Shown piece after piece: positions 16,863 through 25,261 of a DNA stretch of 64,000 nt. The notes under the pieces are model-generated. The model saw only the letters and a program-made list of their open reading frames with translations, had not been told where the DNA came from and did no database searches. Position 1 is the first letter of the stretch. The number at the start of each line of letters is the position of its first letter. Source of the DNA: Pseudoalteromonas sp. MEBiC 03607 (GTDB taxonomy: Bacteria; Pseudomonadota; Gammaproteobacteria; Enterobacterales; Alteromonadaceae). The translations under genes were made by a program, and so were the position numbers. The stretch spans positions 620,001-684,000 of the forward strand of contig NZ_SRRY01000002.1 in assembly GCF_004792295.1 (NCBI RefSeq), given 5' to 3'.

Positions 16863-19394
16863 ATGTCTAGATTTAAATTTTCACCATTATTATTAAGCCC
16901 ATTGGTTCTTATTGGGCTTGTTTATAGTCATCTTTCACATGCCATCGACAGCGAACAGGTAAACTGGCCTGATGTAAATACTAAACTCAAACAAGACCCT
17001 GCTGTTGAGAAGCAAATTGATGAGCTCATTGAAGGAATGACAATTGAGCAAAAAGTAGCACAAATGGTTCAACCTGAAATAGGCTATTTAAGTGTCGAAC
17101 AGATGCGCAAGTATGGCTTTGGATCTTACTTAAATGGAGGTAACACCGCGCCTTATGGTAATAAACGTGCCTCGATGAAACAGTGGCTTCAATATGCCGA
17201 TGAGATGTATCAGGCATCAGTAGATGCATCGATAGATGGAAGCGCAATTCCGACGGTTTGGGGCACAGATGCAATGCATGGACATAGCAATGTTTATGGA
17301 GCTACGTTATTTCCACATAACATAGGTTTAGGTGCAACCAGAGATAAAGAGCTAATTAAACGCATTGGTCAAGCGACAGCAAAAGAAGTTGCTGCAACCG
17401 GAATAGAATGGAGTTTTGCGCCTACTGTCGCAGTGGTCAGAGACGATCGGTGGGGCAGAACATATGAGAGTTATTCTGAGAACCCTGATTTAGTTAAAGA
17501 TTACGCAGGCGAAATGGTTGTAGGTATTCAGGGAAGCATCAACAATGATTTCTTAACAGGAACAAATCGTATTGCAACAGCAAAGCACTTTGTTGGTGAT
17601 GGTGGAACTGAGCGTGGTATAGACCGTGGCAACACTATTATTGATGAAAAAGGTTTGAGAGATATTCATAGTCCTGGCTATTTTTCAGCAATAAATGAAG
17701 GTGTTCAGTCTGTTATGGCATCTTTTAATAGCTGGAACGGTCAACGTGTGCACGGTGATAAATACTTGCTAACAGAAGTACTTAAAAAGCAAATGGGCTT
17801 TGATGGCTTTGTTGTCAGTGACTGGAATGCTCACAAATTTGTTGAGGGTTGTGATTTAGAGCAATGTGCTGCAGCTATCAATGCAGGTGTTGATGTTATT
17901 ATGGTTCCAGAGCACTTTGAAGCCTTTTATCACAACACGGTTGCGCAAGTGAAAGAGGGTACTATTTCTGAAGAAAGAATTAATGATGCTGTTCGACGTT
18001 TTTTAAGAGCGAAGATCAGATGGGGCTTATTCTCAAGAGGTAAACCATCAAGCCGATCTGAATCTCAGCATCCTGAATGGTTAGGTGCTGCCGAGCACCG
18101 TGAGCTTGCTAGAGAAGCTGTTCGTAAGTCATTAGTACTATTGAAAAATAATAACCAAATACTGCCAATTAAAGCAACAAGCAAGATACTGGTTGCTGGT
18201 GATGGTGCCGATAGTATTGCAAAGCAAGCAGGTGGATGGAGTGTTTCGTGGCAAGGCACAGACAACACCAATGACGACTTTCCAAATGCGACGTCAATTT
18301 TTGCTGGCTTAAAGAAGCAAGTTGAAAATGCCGGTGGGCAAATTGAACTAAACGAAGCCGGAAACTACTCGGTCAAACCTGATGTAGCTATTGTTGTTAT
18401 TGGCGAAGAACCTTATGCAGAGTGGTTTGGTGATATCGAATATCTTGAATATCAGCATAAAACAAAAGCAGATCTAGCATTATTGAAAAAGTTAAAAGCA
18501 GACGGCATTGCGGTTGTTACTGTATTTTTGAGCGGTAGACCACTTTGGATAAATAAAGAACTCAATGCATCTGATGCATTTGTTGCTGCATGGTTACCTG
18601 GCTCAGAAGGCGAGGGCGTAGCAGATGTTTTATTGACCGATTCGAAGGGCAACATTCAACATGATTTTTCAGGTAAGTTGAGCTTTTCATGGCCAAAGTA
18701 TGACACGCAATACACATTAAACTTAGGTGATGAAAACTATGATCCATTGTTTGCTTACGACTACGGATTAACCTACCAAGACACGGTTAATGTGCCTTTA
18801 CTGAGTGAAAAAACATCACCTAAAAAGCAAGCTAATGAAGACGCAAAGCCACTGTTTGTTAGAGGCTTAGCAGAGAACTTAGTTTGGCGCTTAAAAGACG
18901 CAAATACCGCTGCCATCGAAACAACAGGTTCTTCAGCAACCAGTGGTGATGGTGCTAGTTTGTTAATGCAATCAGTTAACTTGTCTTATCAGGAAGATGC
19001 AAGACAATTCATTTGGCGAGCAGGCGCAAAGAAAGCTACTTTGAGCTTAAGCTATCAGCAGCCTGAAGTGCTCAGTGATGCAAGTAAGTCAGCTATTCTT
19101 GAACTTAAAATGAGAGTTAACACAGCGCCAAGTAAAGCGACTCAAATACAATTAATGTGTAACAATAACCATTGCATGCGTAACATTAAGTTTGAATCAA
19201 TAGAAGCCTTGATGAATGATAAGAAATGGCATACGTTAGCGATACCGTTAAATTGTCCATCTGCGTTAAATAATATGACCAAGGTGACAGAGGTGTTAAA
19301 CGTTTCAGCAAATGCTGCCAGCTTAGCTGTTGCGGATATAGCACTGACTAGTAAACCAAATGCAGATGCTTATTTACTCTCATGCTCTGACTAA
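16863..19394 (+). CDS. GH3 exo-beta-glucosidase (ExoP-like)
   Basis: The 843-residue secreted enzyme has an N-terminal signal segment (residues 1-27), the GH3 barrel with K241-H242 and the nucleophile D320 in V-V-S-D-W-N, the second GH3 alpha/beta domain (about 400-620), and a C-terminal beta-sandwich of about 170 residues. Length and layout match ExoP, a 1,3/1,4-beta-glucan exo-hydrolase described in Pseudoalteromonas. It should release glucose from beta-glucan oligosaccharides made by the GH16 enzyme 37 bp upstream. A strong hairpin follows the stop. Confidence 0.92.
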   Translation: MSRFKFSPLLLSPLVLIGLVYSHLSHAIDSEQVNWPDVNTKLKQDPAVEKQIDELIEGMTIEQKVAQMVQPEIGYLSVEQMRKYGFGSYLNGGNTAPYGNKRASMKQWLQYADEMYQASVDASIDGSAIPTVWGTDAMHGHSNVYGATLFPHNIGLGATRDKELIKRIGQATAKEVAATGIEWSFAPTVAVVRDDRWGRTYESYSENPDLVKDYAGEMVVGIQGSINNDFLTGTNRIATAKHFVGDGGTERGIDRGNTIIDEKGLRDIHSPGYFSAINEGVQSVMASFNSWNGQRVHGDKYLLTEVLKKQMGFDGFVVSDWNAHKFVEGCDLEQCAAAINAGVDVIMVPEHFEAFYHNTVAQVKEGTISEERINDAVRRFLRAKIRWGLFSRGKPSSRSESQHPEWLGAAEHRELAREAVRKSLVLLKNNNQILPIKATSKILVAGDGADSIAKQAGGWSVSWQGTDNTNDDFPNATSIFAGLKKQVENAGGQIELNEAGNYSVKPDVAIVVIGEEPYAEWFGDIEYLEYQHKTKADLALLKKLKADGIAVVTVFLSGRPLWINKELNASDAFVAAWLPGSEGEGVADVLLTDSKGNIQHDFSGKLSFSWPKYDTQYTLNLGDENYDPLFAYDYGLTYQDTVNVPLLSEKTSPKKQANEDAKPLFVRGLAENLVWRLKDANTAAIETTGSSATSGDGASLLMQSVNLSYQEDARQFIWRAGAKKATLSLSYQQPEVLSDASKSAILELKMRVNTAPSKATQIQLMCNNNHCMRNIKFESIEALMNDKKWHTLAIPLNCPSALNNMTKVTEVLNVSANAASLAVADIALTSKPNADAYLLSCSD

Positions 19395-19400
19395 ATCTTA

Positions 19401-19437
19401 GTAAAGCTGATGAGCAAGTAATGCCCATCAGCTTTAC
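19401..19437 (+). terminator. Hairpin between GH3 and the histidine kinase gene
   Basis: GTAAAGCTGATG (19401-19412) pairs with CATCAGCTTTAC (19426-19437) over 12 bp. Only a short T-poor tail follows, and the kinase start lies 8 bp on, so it may attenuate rather than fully stop transcription. Confidence 0.6.
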
Positions 19438-19445
19438 CTTATGGA

Positions 19446-20510
19446 TTGAATAATTTGAATACTAGTAACCCCCGCAGCCACTTATTTTGGCTGTTTCAGA
19501 TATGTGGTTGGGTTGTTTACGCAATGCTAACCGAATTAATGATTAAAGTACCAAGTGATGAGCCTTGGACTATCCATATCCCGCATCTGATTATTGATAC
19601 AATCTGCGGCTTTTTAATTACCCTGTTCCTGCGAAAAGTATTCTCCTATATCAATTTTATTGAGCTAAAACTGAAGATTGCGCTTCATGTTGTCGTTGTT
19701 ATAACTGCGACGTTAATTTGGACACAAATAAAGTGGATTACGCTGCAGTGGTTTTATGGAAACTTTTGGCAACCTATGACGTGGTTTGACTTTGGTACAT
19801 GGACGTCGGCGTCATTAACAGTGCTTTCAACATGGGCCGCGTTTTATTATGGGATCAAGATTTATTTAGATAACTTAGAGCAAACGCAAAAAGCAGCTGA
19901 AGCCACACACCTAGCAAAAGAGTCACAATTAAAAATGCTGCGTTATCAGCTTAATCCCCACTTTATGTTCAATAGTATAAATGCGATTTGTACATTGATT
20001 TTGAAGAAAGAAAGTTTAGAAGCTGTCAAAATGCTCGAAAAACTGTGTGATCTATTGCGCCACAGCTTATATACAGATCCACTTGAGAAGGTAACAATTA
20101 AGGAAGAAATTGGCATTCTTAGCAATTATTTAGATATAGAAAAGTGTCGATTTACTGATAAGCTTGTTGTTGATATTTCTGTTGCCGATGGTTGCAACGA
20201 GTTGTTGATCCCCTCTATGTTGATTCAACCCCTTGTCGAAAATGCTTTAAAGCATGGCATGTGTTCAAACCAGAAAATGTGTATCACCATTGCAATAGAA
20301 AAAACGAAGAGTTATTTAAATATAAAAGTGTCTGATACTGGTAAGGGATTTGGTGAGGAAAGTACCAACAAAAGAGGTATCGGGTTAGCTAATTGTGAGC
20401 AACGTTTAAAGCTAATGTATGGAAAGTCACACCGTATAGAAAAGGGTAACTTAAGCGAAGGTGGCGCTTGGGTATGTATAACGTTACCTATGAGTGGTCA
20501 TAATAAATGA
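19446..20510 (+). CDS. LytS/YehU-type sensor histidine kinase
   Basis: The 354-residue protein has four hydrophobic segments in the first 140 residues, a short coiled linker and a His_kinase domain: L-N-P-H172-F-M-F-N-S for the phospho-His, E-N-A-L-K-H-G for the N box and D-T-G-K-G-F-G for ATP. The frame has no ATG before the first membrane helix. A TTG at 19446 or 19455 is the likely start; the in-frame ATG at 19524 would remove helix 1. It overlaps the response-regulator gene by 4 bp. Placement after GH16-GH3 suggests it senses a product of beta-glucan use. Confidence 0.88.
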   Translation: MNNLNTSNPRSHLFWLFQICGWVVYAMLTELMIKVPSDEPWTIHIPHLIIDTICGFLITLFLRKVFSYINFIELKLKIALHVVVVITATLIWTQIKWITLQWFYGNFWQPMTWFDFGTWTSASLTVLSTWAAFYYGIKIYLDNLEQTQKAAEATHLAKESQLKMLRYQLNPHFMFNSINAICTLILKKESLEAVKMLEKLCDLLRHSLYTDPLEKVTIKEEIGILSNYLDIEKCRFTDKLVVDISVADGCNELLIPSMLIQPLVENALKHGMCSNQKMCITIAIEKTKSYLNIKVSDTGKGFGEESTNKRGIGLANCEQRLKLMYGKSHRIEKGNLSEGGAWVCITLPMSGHNK

Positions 20511-21295
20511 TAAAACTAAACACGATACTGGTTGATGATGAATACAGCGCCGTCGAAGGTTTACGTATTCGACTCGAACATTTTCCTGAAATTAATATTG
20601 TTGGTAGTGCATGCAGTGTTGACGATGCAATTGAGCTGATAAATAACAAAGAAATAGATTTAATTTTCTTAGACATCGAAATGCCCTCTAAATCAGGTTT
20701 TGAATTGATAAAGCATTTTCAACCAGAAGCATGTCCTGCGGTCATCTTTGTCACAGCATTTCATCAACATGCGGTCCAAGCTTTTGAAGTTAGAGCCATC
20801 GATTATTTATTAAAACCGGTAAAACTAGATAGACTTGCTGAAGCTATTGAAAGAGTTATAAGTAAAGTAAAGCTATTTCAAAAAAGTGAGTTGATAGCGC
20901 TACAACAAGAAGTGAGTAGCAAGTCAGAGCAAAACAAACACTCTGCTAATCAGTCAGACTATAATTTTGACAGTGATCACTTGGTTATCCGGGATGCTAA
21001 AAACCCGATTCAAATAATTTCATTCACCGATATTCTTTGGATTGATGCGGCTGGCGATTATATGTGTGTGCACACCGCTACCGATACCCATGTTATGCGA
21101 GCAAGATTAAAGGAACTCGAAAGTAATATGCTGCCAGAGGCATTCTTGCGGATCCATAAGTCGACAATTGTTAACTTAGCCTATGTAAGACAGCTTGAGC
21201 CATTGCGCAACTCAGAGTACATGGCAACCTTAACTACAGGTAAAACCTTAAAAGTAAGTCGAACCTACAGTAAGCAATTAAAAAAGCTGATTTAA
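20507..21295 (+). CDS. LytTR-family response regulator
   Basis: The 262-residue protein has a receiver domain with acidic pair D10-D11, phospho-acceptor D56 (L-I-F-L-D-I-E-M-P), and K in L-L-K-P. A linker of about 40 polar residues leads to a C-terminal LytTR DNA-binding domain (D-I-L-W-I-D-A-A-G-D-Y ... F-L-R-I-H-K-S-T-I-V-N). It is the partner of the overlapping LytS-type kinase. Likely targets are the receptor and hydrolase genes upstream, though no clear pair of LytTR boxes was identified by eye. Confidence 0.92.
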   Translation: MIKLNTILVDDEYSAVEGLRIRLEHFPEINIVGSACSVDDAIELINNKEIDLIFLDIEMPSKSGFELIKHFQPEACPAVIFVTAFHQHAVQAFEVRAIDYLLKPVKLDRLAEAIERVISKVKLFQKSELIALQQEVSSKSEQNKHSANQSDYNFDSDHLVIRDAKNPIQIISFTDILWIDAAGDYMCVHTATDTHVMRARLKELESNMLPEAFLRIHKSTIVNLAYVRQLEPLRNSEYMATLTTGKTLKVSRTYSKQLKKLI

Positions 21296-21302
21296 ATAAA
21301 TC

Positions 21303-21338
21303 GGTGCTGTTTTACAACACCGCGTTATAAACAGCACC
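21303..21338. terminator. Hairpin terminator after the two-component pair
   Basis: GGTGCTGTTT (21303-21312) and AAACAGCACC (21329-21338) form a 10-bp stem between converging genes. Confidence 0.65.
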
Positions 21339-21355
21339 TTACTATGCAGTAGTAT

Positions 21356-22015
21356 TTACGGCTGTTTTGACCAAACTGATTTTAGAATGTTAAACCCTAT
21401 CGCACCGAGAACGACACCTGTTACTTTATCAATATAAAATGCGGCTCTAATGAATTTTTGTCTGATAGTCGTTTTTGACAACATATAAATAATTGCCACA
21501 TCCCAAAAAAAGACGACTAATGTCATCCATACTCCTAAAAGCACTTTAAAGCTAATGCTGACCTCAGGGGTTAGTGCAACAGTAAACAAGCTTAAATAAA
21601 ATAATAAGTTTTTAGGGTTTAAAATACCTGAGAGAAACCCAGTTACAAACTCTTTGCAAAAGCATGATAATGAAAATTCAGTGGATGCCTTGGTATTTGT
21701 GGAGAAATTAGCATAGGCATTTTTAGGGGCTTTTAAGGCGTGATAGGCTATATACATCAAAAATAAGCCACCAATAACTTTGAGCGTTACCATCAAACCA
21801 ATTGAGGTGGATAATATGGCGCCAACTCCAATTAAGCATAAGGTAATATACACTGCATTAGCTGTTGCAATCCCAAGTGCTACACCAATCGCATTCTTTT
21901 GATTGCCTTTTAATGCACTTTTAACAACCAAAACAAAATCGGGCCCAGGACTTAGCAATGCAAGAAAGTGTGCAGCTGCAACCGAAACAAATATACTGAT
22001 TAAATTAATATCCAT
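21356..22015 (-). CDS. LysE-family exporter
   Basis: The start is placed at the ATG complementary to 22013-22015, which has GAGG 5 bp upstream. A longer frame to 22042 lacks a ribosome site. The 219-residue product has six hydrophobic segments and the LysE/RhtB motif A-L-L-S-P-G-P-D-F-V-L-V-V near residue 18. It should export an amino acid or derivative; the substrate is unknown. It is monocistronic, with a dispersed repeat element directly upstream. Confidence 0.87.
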   Translation of the reverse strand: MDINLISIFVSVAAAHFLALLSPGPDFVLVVKSALKGNQKNAIGVALGIATANAVYITLCLIGVGAILSTSIGLMVTLKVIGGLFLMYIAYHALKAPKNAYANFSTNTKASTEFSLSCFCKEFVTGFLSGILNPKNLLFYLSLFTVALTPEVSISFKVLLGVWMTLVVFFWDVAIIYMLSKTTIRQKFIRAAFYIDKVTGVVLGAIGFNILKSVWSKQP

Positions 22016-22035
22016 AACTTCCTCAAAAAATAATA

Positions 22036-22195
22036 ATACCAATCTGCAATTCTTAATTATTTTAAGGGATAAAACGTGTCGCTAGCTGCGTTAAAGTTTC
22101 TTATTTAGAACCACTAAATAACGAAATTATTACCGTGTTATTAGCGAGGTTTTATTGCCTCAGAGTAGTTTGCTTAATTAAGTGAATTGCCATAT
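22036..22195. repeat. Dispersed intergenic repeat, copy A
   Basis: About 160 bp that align with copy B (24558-24710). Shared blocks are CTTAATTATTTT, AGGGAT, TGTCGCTA, CTGC and TTTCTTATTTAGAAC followed by ACTAAAT. The ends are imperfect inverted repeats (ATACCAAT...CTTAATTA against TTAATTAAG...ATTGCCATAT), as in a non-coding MITE-like element. No open frame lies inside. Confidence 0.65.
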
Positions 22196-22216
22196 TCAAA
22201 AATTAAATGGGTCAAA

Positions 22217-22990
22217 TTAACATCCTTTTCTTGCTTTAATCGAAAATACTAAAGGAACTTGATGTCCTTTGTGAAGTAATTGGTAGCCTTTATCATGAAC
22301 ATACTCTAAGCCTTCAAAGCAGTCATAAGGGCTATATGGGTATTCGTCGAATGACTCAATCGTCAAACTAGCCTGAATGAGTGAGTTTATAATGTCACTA
22401 ATTGAGTGACTCCAGGTTACTGTTTTTGACTTTGTACCATCACAATTTTCGGTGTATGTTCCTTCTTCTTCAATGGTAGGTTCAGAGTCATGAAAATAAG
22501 AGTAGCCATTTAATAACTCATTAAAAGAGTGAAATTCAACCAGACATAAAGTGCCGCCAGCTTGTAAAGAGTTAGAAATTACTTTAACCCATCGATTTAA
22601 ATCTGGTAACCAATTTAGAACACCATAAGAAGTGTAAACAATATCAAAAAGTTGCTGGTTGATAGCGTCAAAATCGTAAACATTACTTTCGATAAAAGTG
22701 GCTTCTAAATTTAAATTTTGTTTGAGCTCATTGGCATACTCAATTGCAGTAGGCGATAAATCAACACCCGTTACACACGCGCCAAGCCTTGCCCAAGAGA
22801 GCGTGTCTTGACCAAAATGACACTGTAAGTGCAATAGCGATTTATCTTTCACATCTGGGAGTAGGGCGAGCTCGATGGGATTGAGTGAGTTTCTCCCATT
22901 TTTAAACATTGGTATATTGTAAAAACTAGACTGGGTATGAAGATCAGTTCTTTTATTCCATGTATCTCTATTTACTTTAATATAATCCAT
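22217..22990 (-). CDS. Class I SAM-dependent methyltransferase
   Basis: The 257-residue protein has a Rossmann methyltransferase core. Motif I is less canonical (L-L-H-L-Q-C-H-F-G-Q-D-T near 52-63), followed by V-T-G-V-D-L-S-P-T-A-I (motif II region) and D-I-V-Y-T-S-Y-G-V-L-N-W-L (motif IV-like). This H-L-Q-C-x-x-G-x-D-T form is frequent in bacterial methyltransferase_25/11-type enzymes of unknown substrate. It stands alone between copy A of the repeat and the flavoprotein gene. Confidence 0.85.
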   Translation of the reverse strand: MDYIKVNRDTWNKRTDLHTQSSFYNIPMFKNGRNSLNPIELALLPDVKDKSLLHLQCHFGQDTLSWARLGACVTGVDLSPTAIEYANELKQNLNLEATFIESNVYDFDAINQQLFDIVYTSYGVLNWLPDLNRWVKVISNSLQAGGTLCLVEFHSFNELLNGYSYFHDSEPTIEEEGTYTENCDGTKSKTVTWSHSISDIINSLIQASLTIESFDEYPYSPYDCFEGLEYVHDKGYQLLHKGHQVPLVFSIKARKGC

Positions 22991-23094
22991 ATGCGTCCTA
23001 TCCAGCTAACTTCTAATTAGGCACTGCTCAATCATTGCAGCAATGCCTAATAGAAATAATAATATATTATATTTTATACAACAAACATAAGCCT

Positions 23095-23667
23095 TTAGTC
23101 ACATTGAGAACCCAGTTCTCCCACAGTAGTCTGCCAGTCCGATCTTTGCCTGTCGCTTGATAAGATAACTGAACCAAATAAGTTAACTTTTGGCGGTGCA
23201 AAACCGCAAAACTCAAGCGTGTGTCGACCCAACTGCTCTAAAATAGGCTGTGCTAATTGATCTATTAGCTCCTTTGGGGTGTCCATGGTTAGGATAAGTC
23301 TTGCAGTTTTGCCGGTTAAAAGTGGTGTTGGAAGTAAACTATTTTGTTCAAACGTAAAGGTAACCCCAGGCAATAAAACGCGATCAAACAGCCCTTTTAA
23401 TTTAGCGGGTAGGCTACCCCACCAAACTGGCGAAATAAGCACGAGATGATCGGCCCAAAGGAGTGCATTTGTAAATGCTTCTAAGCATGATTCTAACGGC
23501 TGTACCTGATCATAACCAAAGCTGAGATCTGGGTTAAAGTCCATTTCAGACAGTCTAAAAGTACGTATATTTGCCGTTTCTTTAGCAGTGCATTCATATG
23601 CATCCACTAAAGAGTCAGCAAAGCTATTGGGTTTTGGGTTTCCGTTTAAAATGAGTATGTTTTTCAC
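23095..23667 (-). CDS. Flavodoxin-fold NAD(P)H-dependent oxidoreductase
   Basis: The start is placed at a GTG (complement of 23665-23667) with AAAGG 8 bp upstream; a TTG two codons earlier is too close to that site. The 190-residue protein has N-I-L-I-L-N-G-N-P-K for flavin phosphate and S-P-V-W-W-G-S-L-P-A-K-L-K-G near residue 80, as in NQO/KefF-type quinone reductases. It should reduce quinones or nitro compounds with an FMN/FAD cofactor. A MerR-type promoter with a 20-bp spacer lies just upstream, matching one beside the nearby MerR gene. Confidence 0.87.
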   Translation of the reverse strand: MKNILILNGNPKPNSFADSLVDAYECTAKETANIRTFRLSEMDFNPDLSFGYDQVQPLESCLEAFTNALLWADHLVLISPVWWGSLPAKLKGLFDRVLLPGVTFTFEQNSLLPTPLLTGKTARLILTMDTPKELIDQLAQPILEQLGRHTLEFCGFAPPKVNLFGSVILSSDRQRSDWQTTVGELGSQCD

Positions 23668-23699
23668 AATCAAGACCTTTGTGTTAGGAAATAATTGCT

Positions 23700-23731
23700 A
23701 CTCTAAAGCCTCCCCTTAACGGGAGAGTCAA
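23700..23731 (-). promoter_or_regulatory. MerR-type promoter for the flavoprotein gene
   Basis: On the minus strand, TTGACT (-35, 23726-23731) and TAGAGT (-10, 23700-23705) are separated by 20 bp. The spacer carries CTCCC-GTTAA-GGGGAG, the same dyad core as at 24816-24847. Overlong spacers with a central dyad are the hallmark of MerR-activated promoters. Confidence 0.78.
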
Positions 23732-23849
23732 TCACTATCTGAAAAAATTTTGAAATTTTGCTCAGTCAACGTTCCGATGAAATTCCCGTAAGTTCAGTTA
23801 CTAAACTGATATAGACGCTTTTATAAAGTGGTCAACAGGTGCAATATAG

Positions 23850-24542
23850 TTAGGTTTTATTAAGCCAACTAAACGACTCACGTAAAAACCCCATGGCGTG
23901 GTGTTTTATTAATTCTCCATGAGCCATAATGATAACTTCCGGCTCCCAAGCCAATATTTTTTCAAAATGCTGTCTAGCTTGAGGCTTTTTAAACATAAAG
24001 CTGAGGCGCCAATCTATCGGTGTTTTTCCGTTAGGAGCTAAGATCCCCGCACCTTTTGCGAGCCATTTTTGCCAAGCCTTGAAGTTGTCACCAGAAAAGT
24101 TCTCAATCAGATCAGTCACAATCAATGTTTTTGAGTTGTTATGGAAAAACACACACTCTTCCATAAAGGGTGAGCCTGTAAATAACTCTTGGGAAATATC
24201 TGCCTGCCACTGCCAGTCCAAGTCGTCATTAAGGGATGCATCAAAAGAGATATCATTGCGCTTTTTTATGACCTCACTAGTGCCATAAGTTTTAGCATCG
24301 GGATATGCTGCAATCCATTGTGGTAAAAACAAGTGATGTAAGTGATTAGGAGCTATAAGGTATTTAACCGGGCCTAACTGGTCTATTTGGCTCTTTAAGG
24401 CATCGCTCAGGTGGATAGGACTGTGCACCCATAGATCACCATTCGCGAGTTTAATAACAGTCATGCGGGTTGTAAAAGGTAAAAAAAAGAACGTTACTGC
24501 TTCACCATCAAAAATCCAAATGTCAGTTGCTAACTTTTCCAT
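23850..24542 (-). CDS. DUF4336 protein (metallo-hydrolase-like fold)
   Basis: The 230-residue cytoplasmic protein fits DUF4336: an N-terminal W-I-F-D-G-E-A-V, T-R-M-T-V-I-K-L-A-N-G-D-L-W-V-H-S-P, then A-P-N-H-L-H-H near 83 and V-T-D-L-I-E-N-F near 140. The fold is related to metallo-beta-lactamases, but the full H-x-H-x-D-H zinc motif is not present. Function is unknown. The MerR-type promoter at 24816-24847 points at this gene across a repeat element, so it probably belongs to the MerR regulon. Confidence 0.75.
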   Translation of the reverse strand: MEKLATDIWIFDGEAVTFFFLPFTTRMTVIKLANGDLWVHSPIHLSDALKSQIDQLGPVKYLIAPNHLHHLFLPQWIAAYPDAKTYGTSEVIKKRNDISFDASLNDDLDWQWQADISQELFTGSPFMEECVFFHNNSKTLIVTDLIENFSGDNFKAWQKWLAKGAGILAPNGKTPIDWRLSFMFKKPQARQHFEKILAWEPEVIIMAHGELIKHHAMGFLRESFSWLNKT

Positions 24543-24557
24543 GATCTTCCTTAATTA

Positions 24558-24710
24558 ATTCGTAAGAACGCTTAATTATTTTCAGGGATTAAGCCTGTCG
24601 CTACCTGCATTAATGATTTCTTATTTAGAACAACTAAATCAGTAATCTTTGCCCCGTGATCAACGAGATTTAATTTGTCTAAATTGCTACCTAATAGAGC
24701 GAATTGGTAT
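24558..24710. repeat. Dispersed intergenic repeat, copy B
   Basis: About 153 bp homologous to copy A (22036-22195), sharing CTTAATTATTTT, AGGGAT, TGTCGCTA, CTGC, and TTTCTTATTTAGAAC then ACTAAAT. It ends in GAATTGGTAT, the complement-like end of copy A. It lies between a MerR-type promoter and the gene that promoter faces. Confidence 0.65.
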
Positions 24711-24815
24711 GAAATCGAAGTTATTAAAGGCCCAATTTTTGAAAATATAAAAACGACTTTATTGAAAGCACACTGTGTATGCTATCTAGCTTGATTAAAT
24801 CAATAACCTACAGCG

Positions 24816-24847
24816 ATTATAAACTCTCCACTTAAGGGGAGAGTCAA
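24816..24847 (-). promoter_or_regulatory. MerR-type promoter facing the DUF4336 gene
   Basis: On the minus strand, a TTGACT -35 (24842-24847) and a perfect TATAAT -10 (24816-24821) have a 20-bp spacer, which holds the dyad ACTCTCC-N8-GGAGAGT (24823-24844). It starts 5 bp beyond the MerR gene stop and reads toward DUF4336, 274 bp away. Confidence 0.82.
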
Positions 24848-24851
24848 CTAA

Positions 24852-25205
24852 CTATTTGATGTTAATAAGGCCAACACATGAATCAATATGGGCGATTTTT
24901 TGTTTTGTCTGCTCAATTTGTGTTTGCAAACGACTCTTAAGATGCAACAAAAATTCTCTAATCTCGGCCCAGTTTGCTTGCCCGTTTTCATACTTTATAA
25001 AGCCCTTCAACTCAGCGAGTGTAACCCCCAGTAATTTTGCTTCTGAGATTAGCTTTAATACCTCTATGTGTTCATTTGTATAAACACGGTACTTTCCTTG
25101 ACGTTGAGGGGTTGTTATGAGGCCTTTTTCTTCGTAAAAGCGAATTGTTTTAACGGATAAATTGGTTTTTTTGGCTACTTCACCGATAAACACCTGCTTC
25201 TCCAT
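24852..25205 (-). CDS. MerR-family transcriptional regulator
   Basis: The 117-residue protein has an N-terminal MerR helix-turn-helix (F-I-G-E-V-A-K-K-T-N-L-S-V-K-T-I-R-F-Y-E-E-K-G-L-I), the wing Y-R-V-Y, and a C-terminal dimerisation coiled coil (about 78-108). The only Cys is near residue 109; the paired metal-binding cysteines of CueR/ZntR are missing, so a metal sensor is unlikely. It probably activates the two nearby MerR-type promoters, controlling DUF4336 and the flavoprotein. The signal is unknown; a redox or electrophile cue fits the flavoprotein target (inference). Confidence 0.92.
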   Translation of the reverse strand: MEKQVFIGEVAKKTNLSVKTIRFYEEKGLITTPQRQGKYRVYTNEHIEVLKLISEAKLLGVTLAELKGFIKYENGQANWAEIREFLLHLKSRLQTQIEQTKQKIAHIDSCVGLINIK

Positions 25206-25261
25206 TTCTATAGCAATTTTGTTCGTTACTTTTTAACAAGCGATATCGTATTCGCTTTTTA

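Noticed and set aside
23850..24542. DUF4336 protein as a second beta-lactamase
   Set aside because: It lacks the H-x-H-x-D-H zinc motif and has no signal peptide.
24852..25205. MerR regulator as a copper or zinc sensor
   Set aside because: Only one Cys is present, near the C-terminus, so the metal-binding pair is absent.
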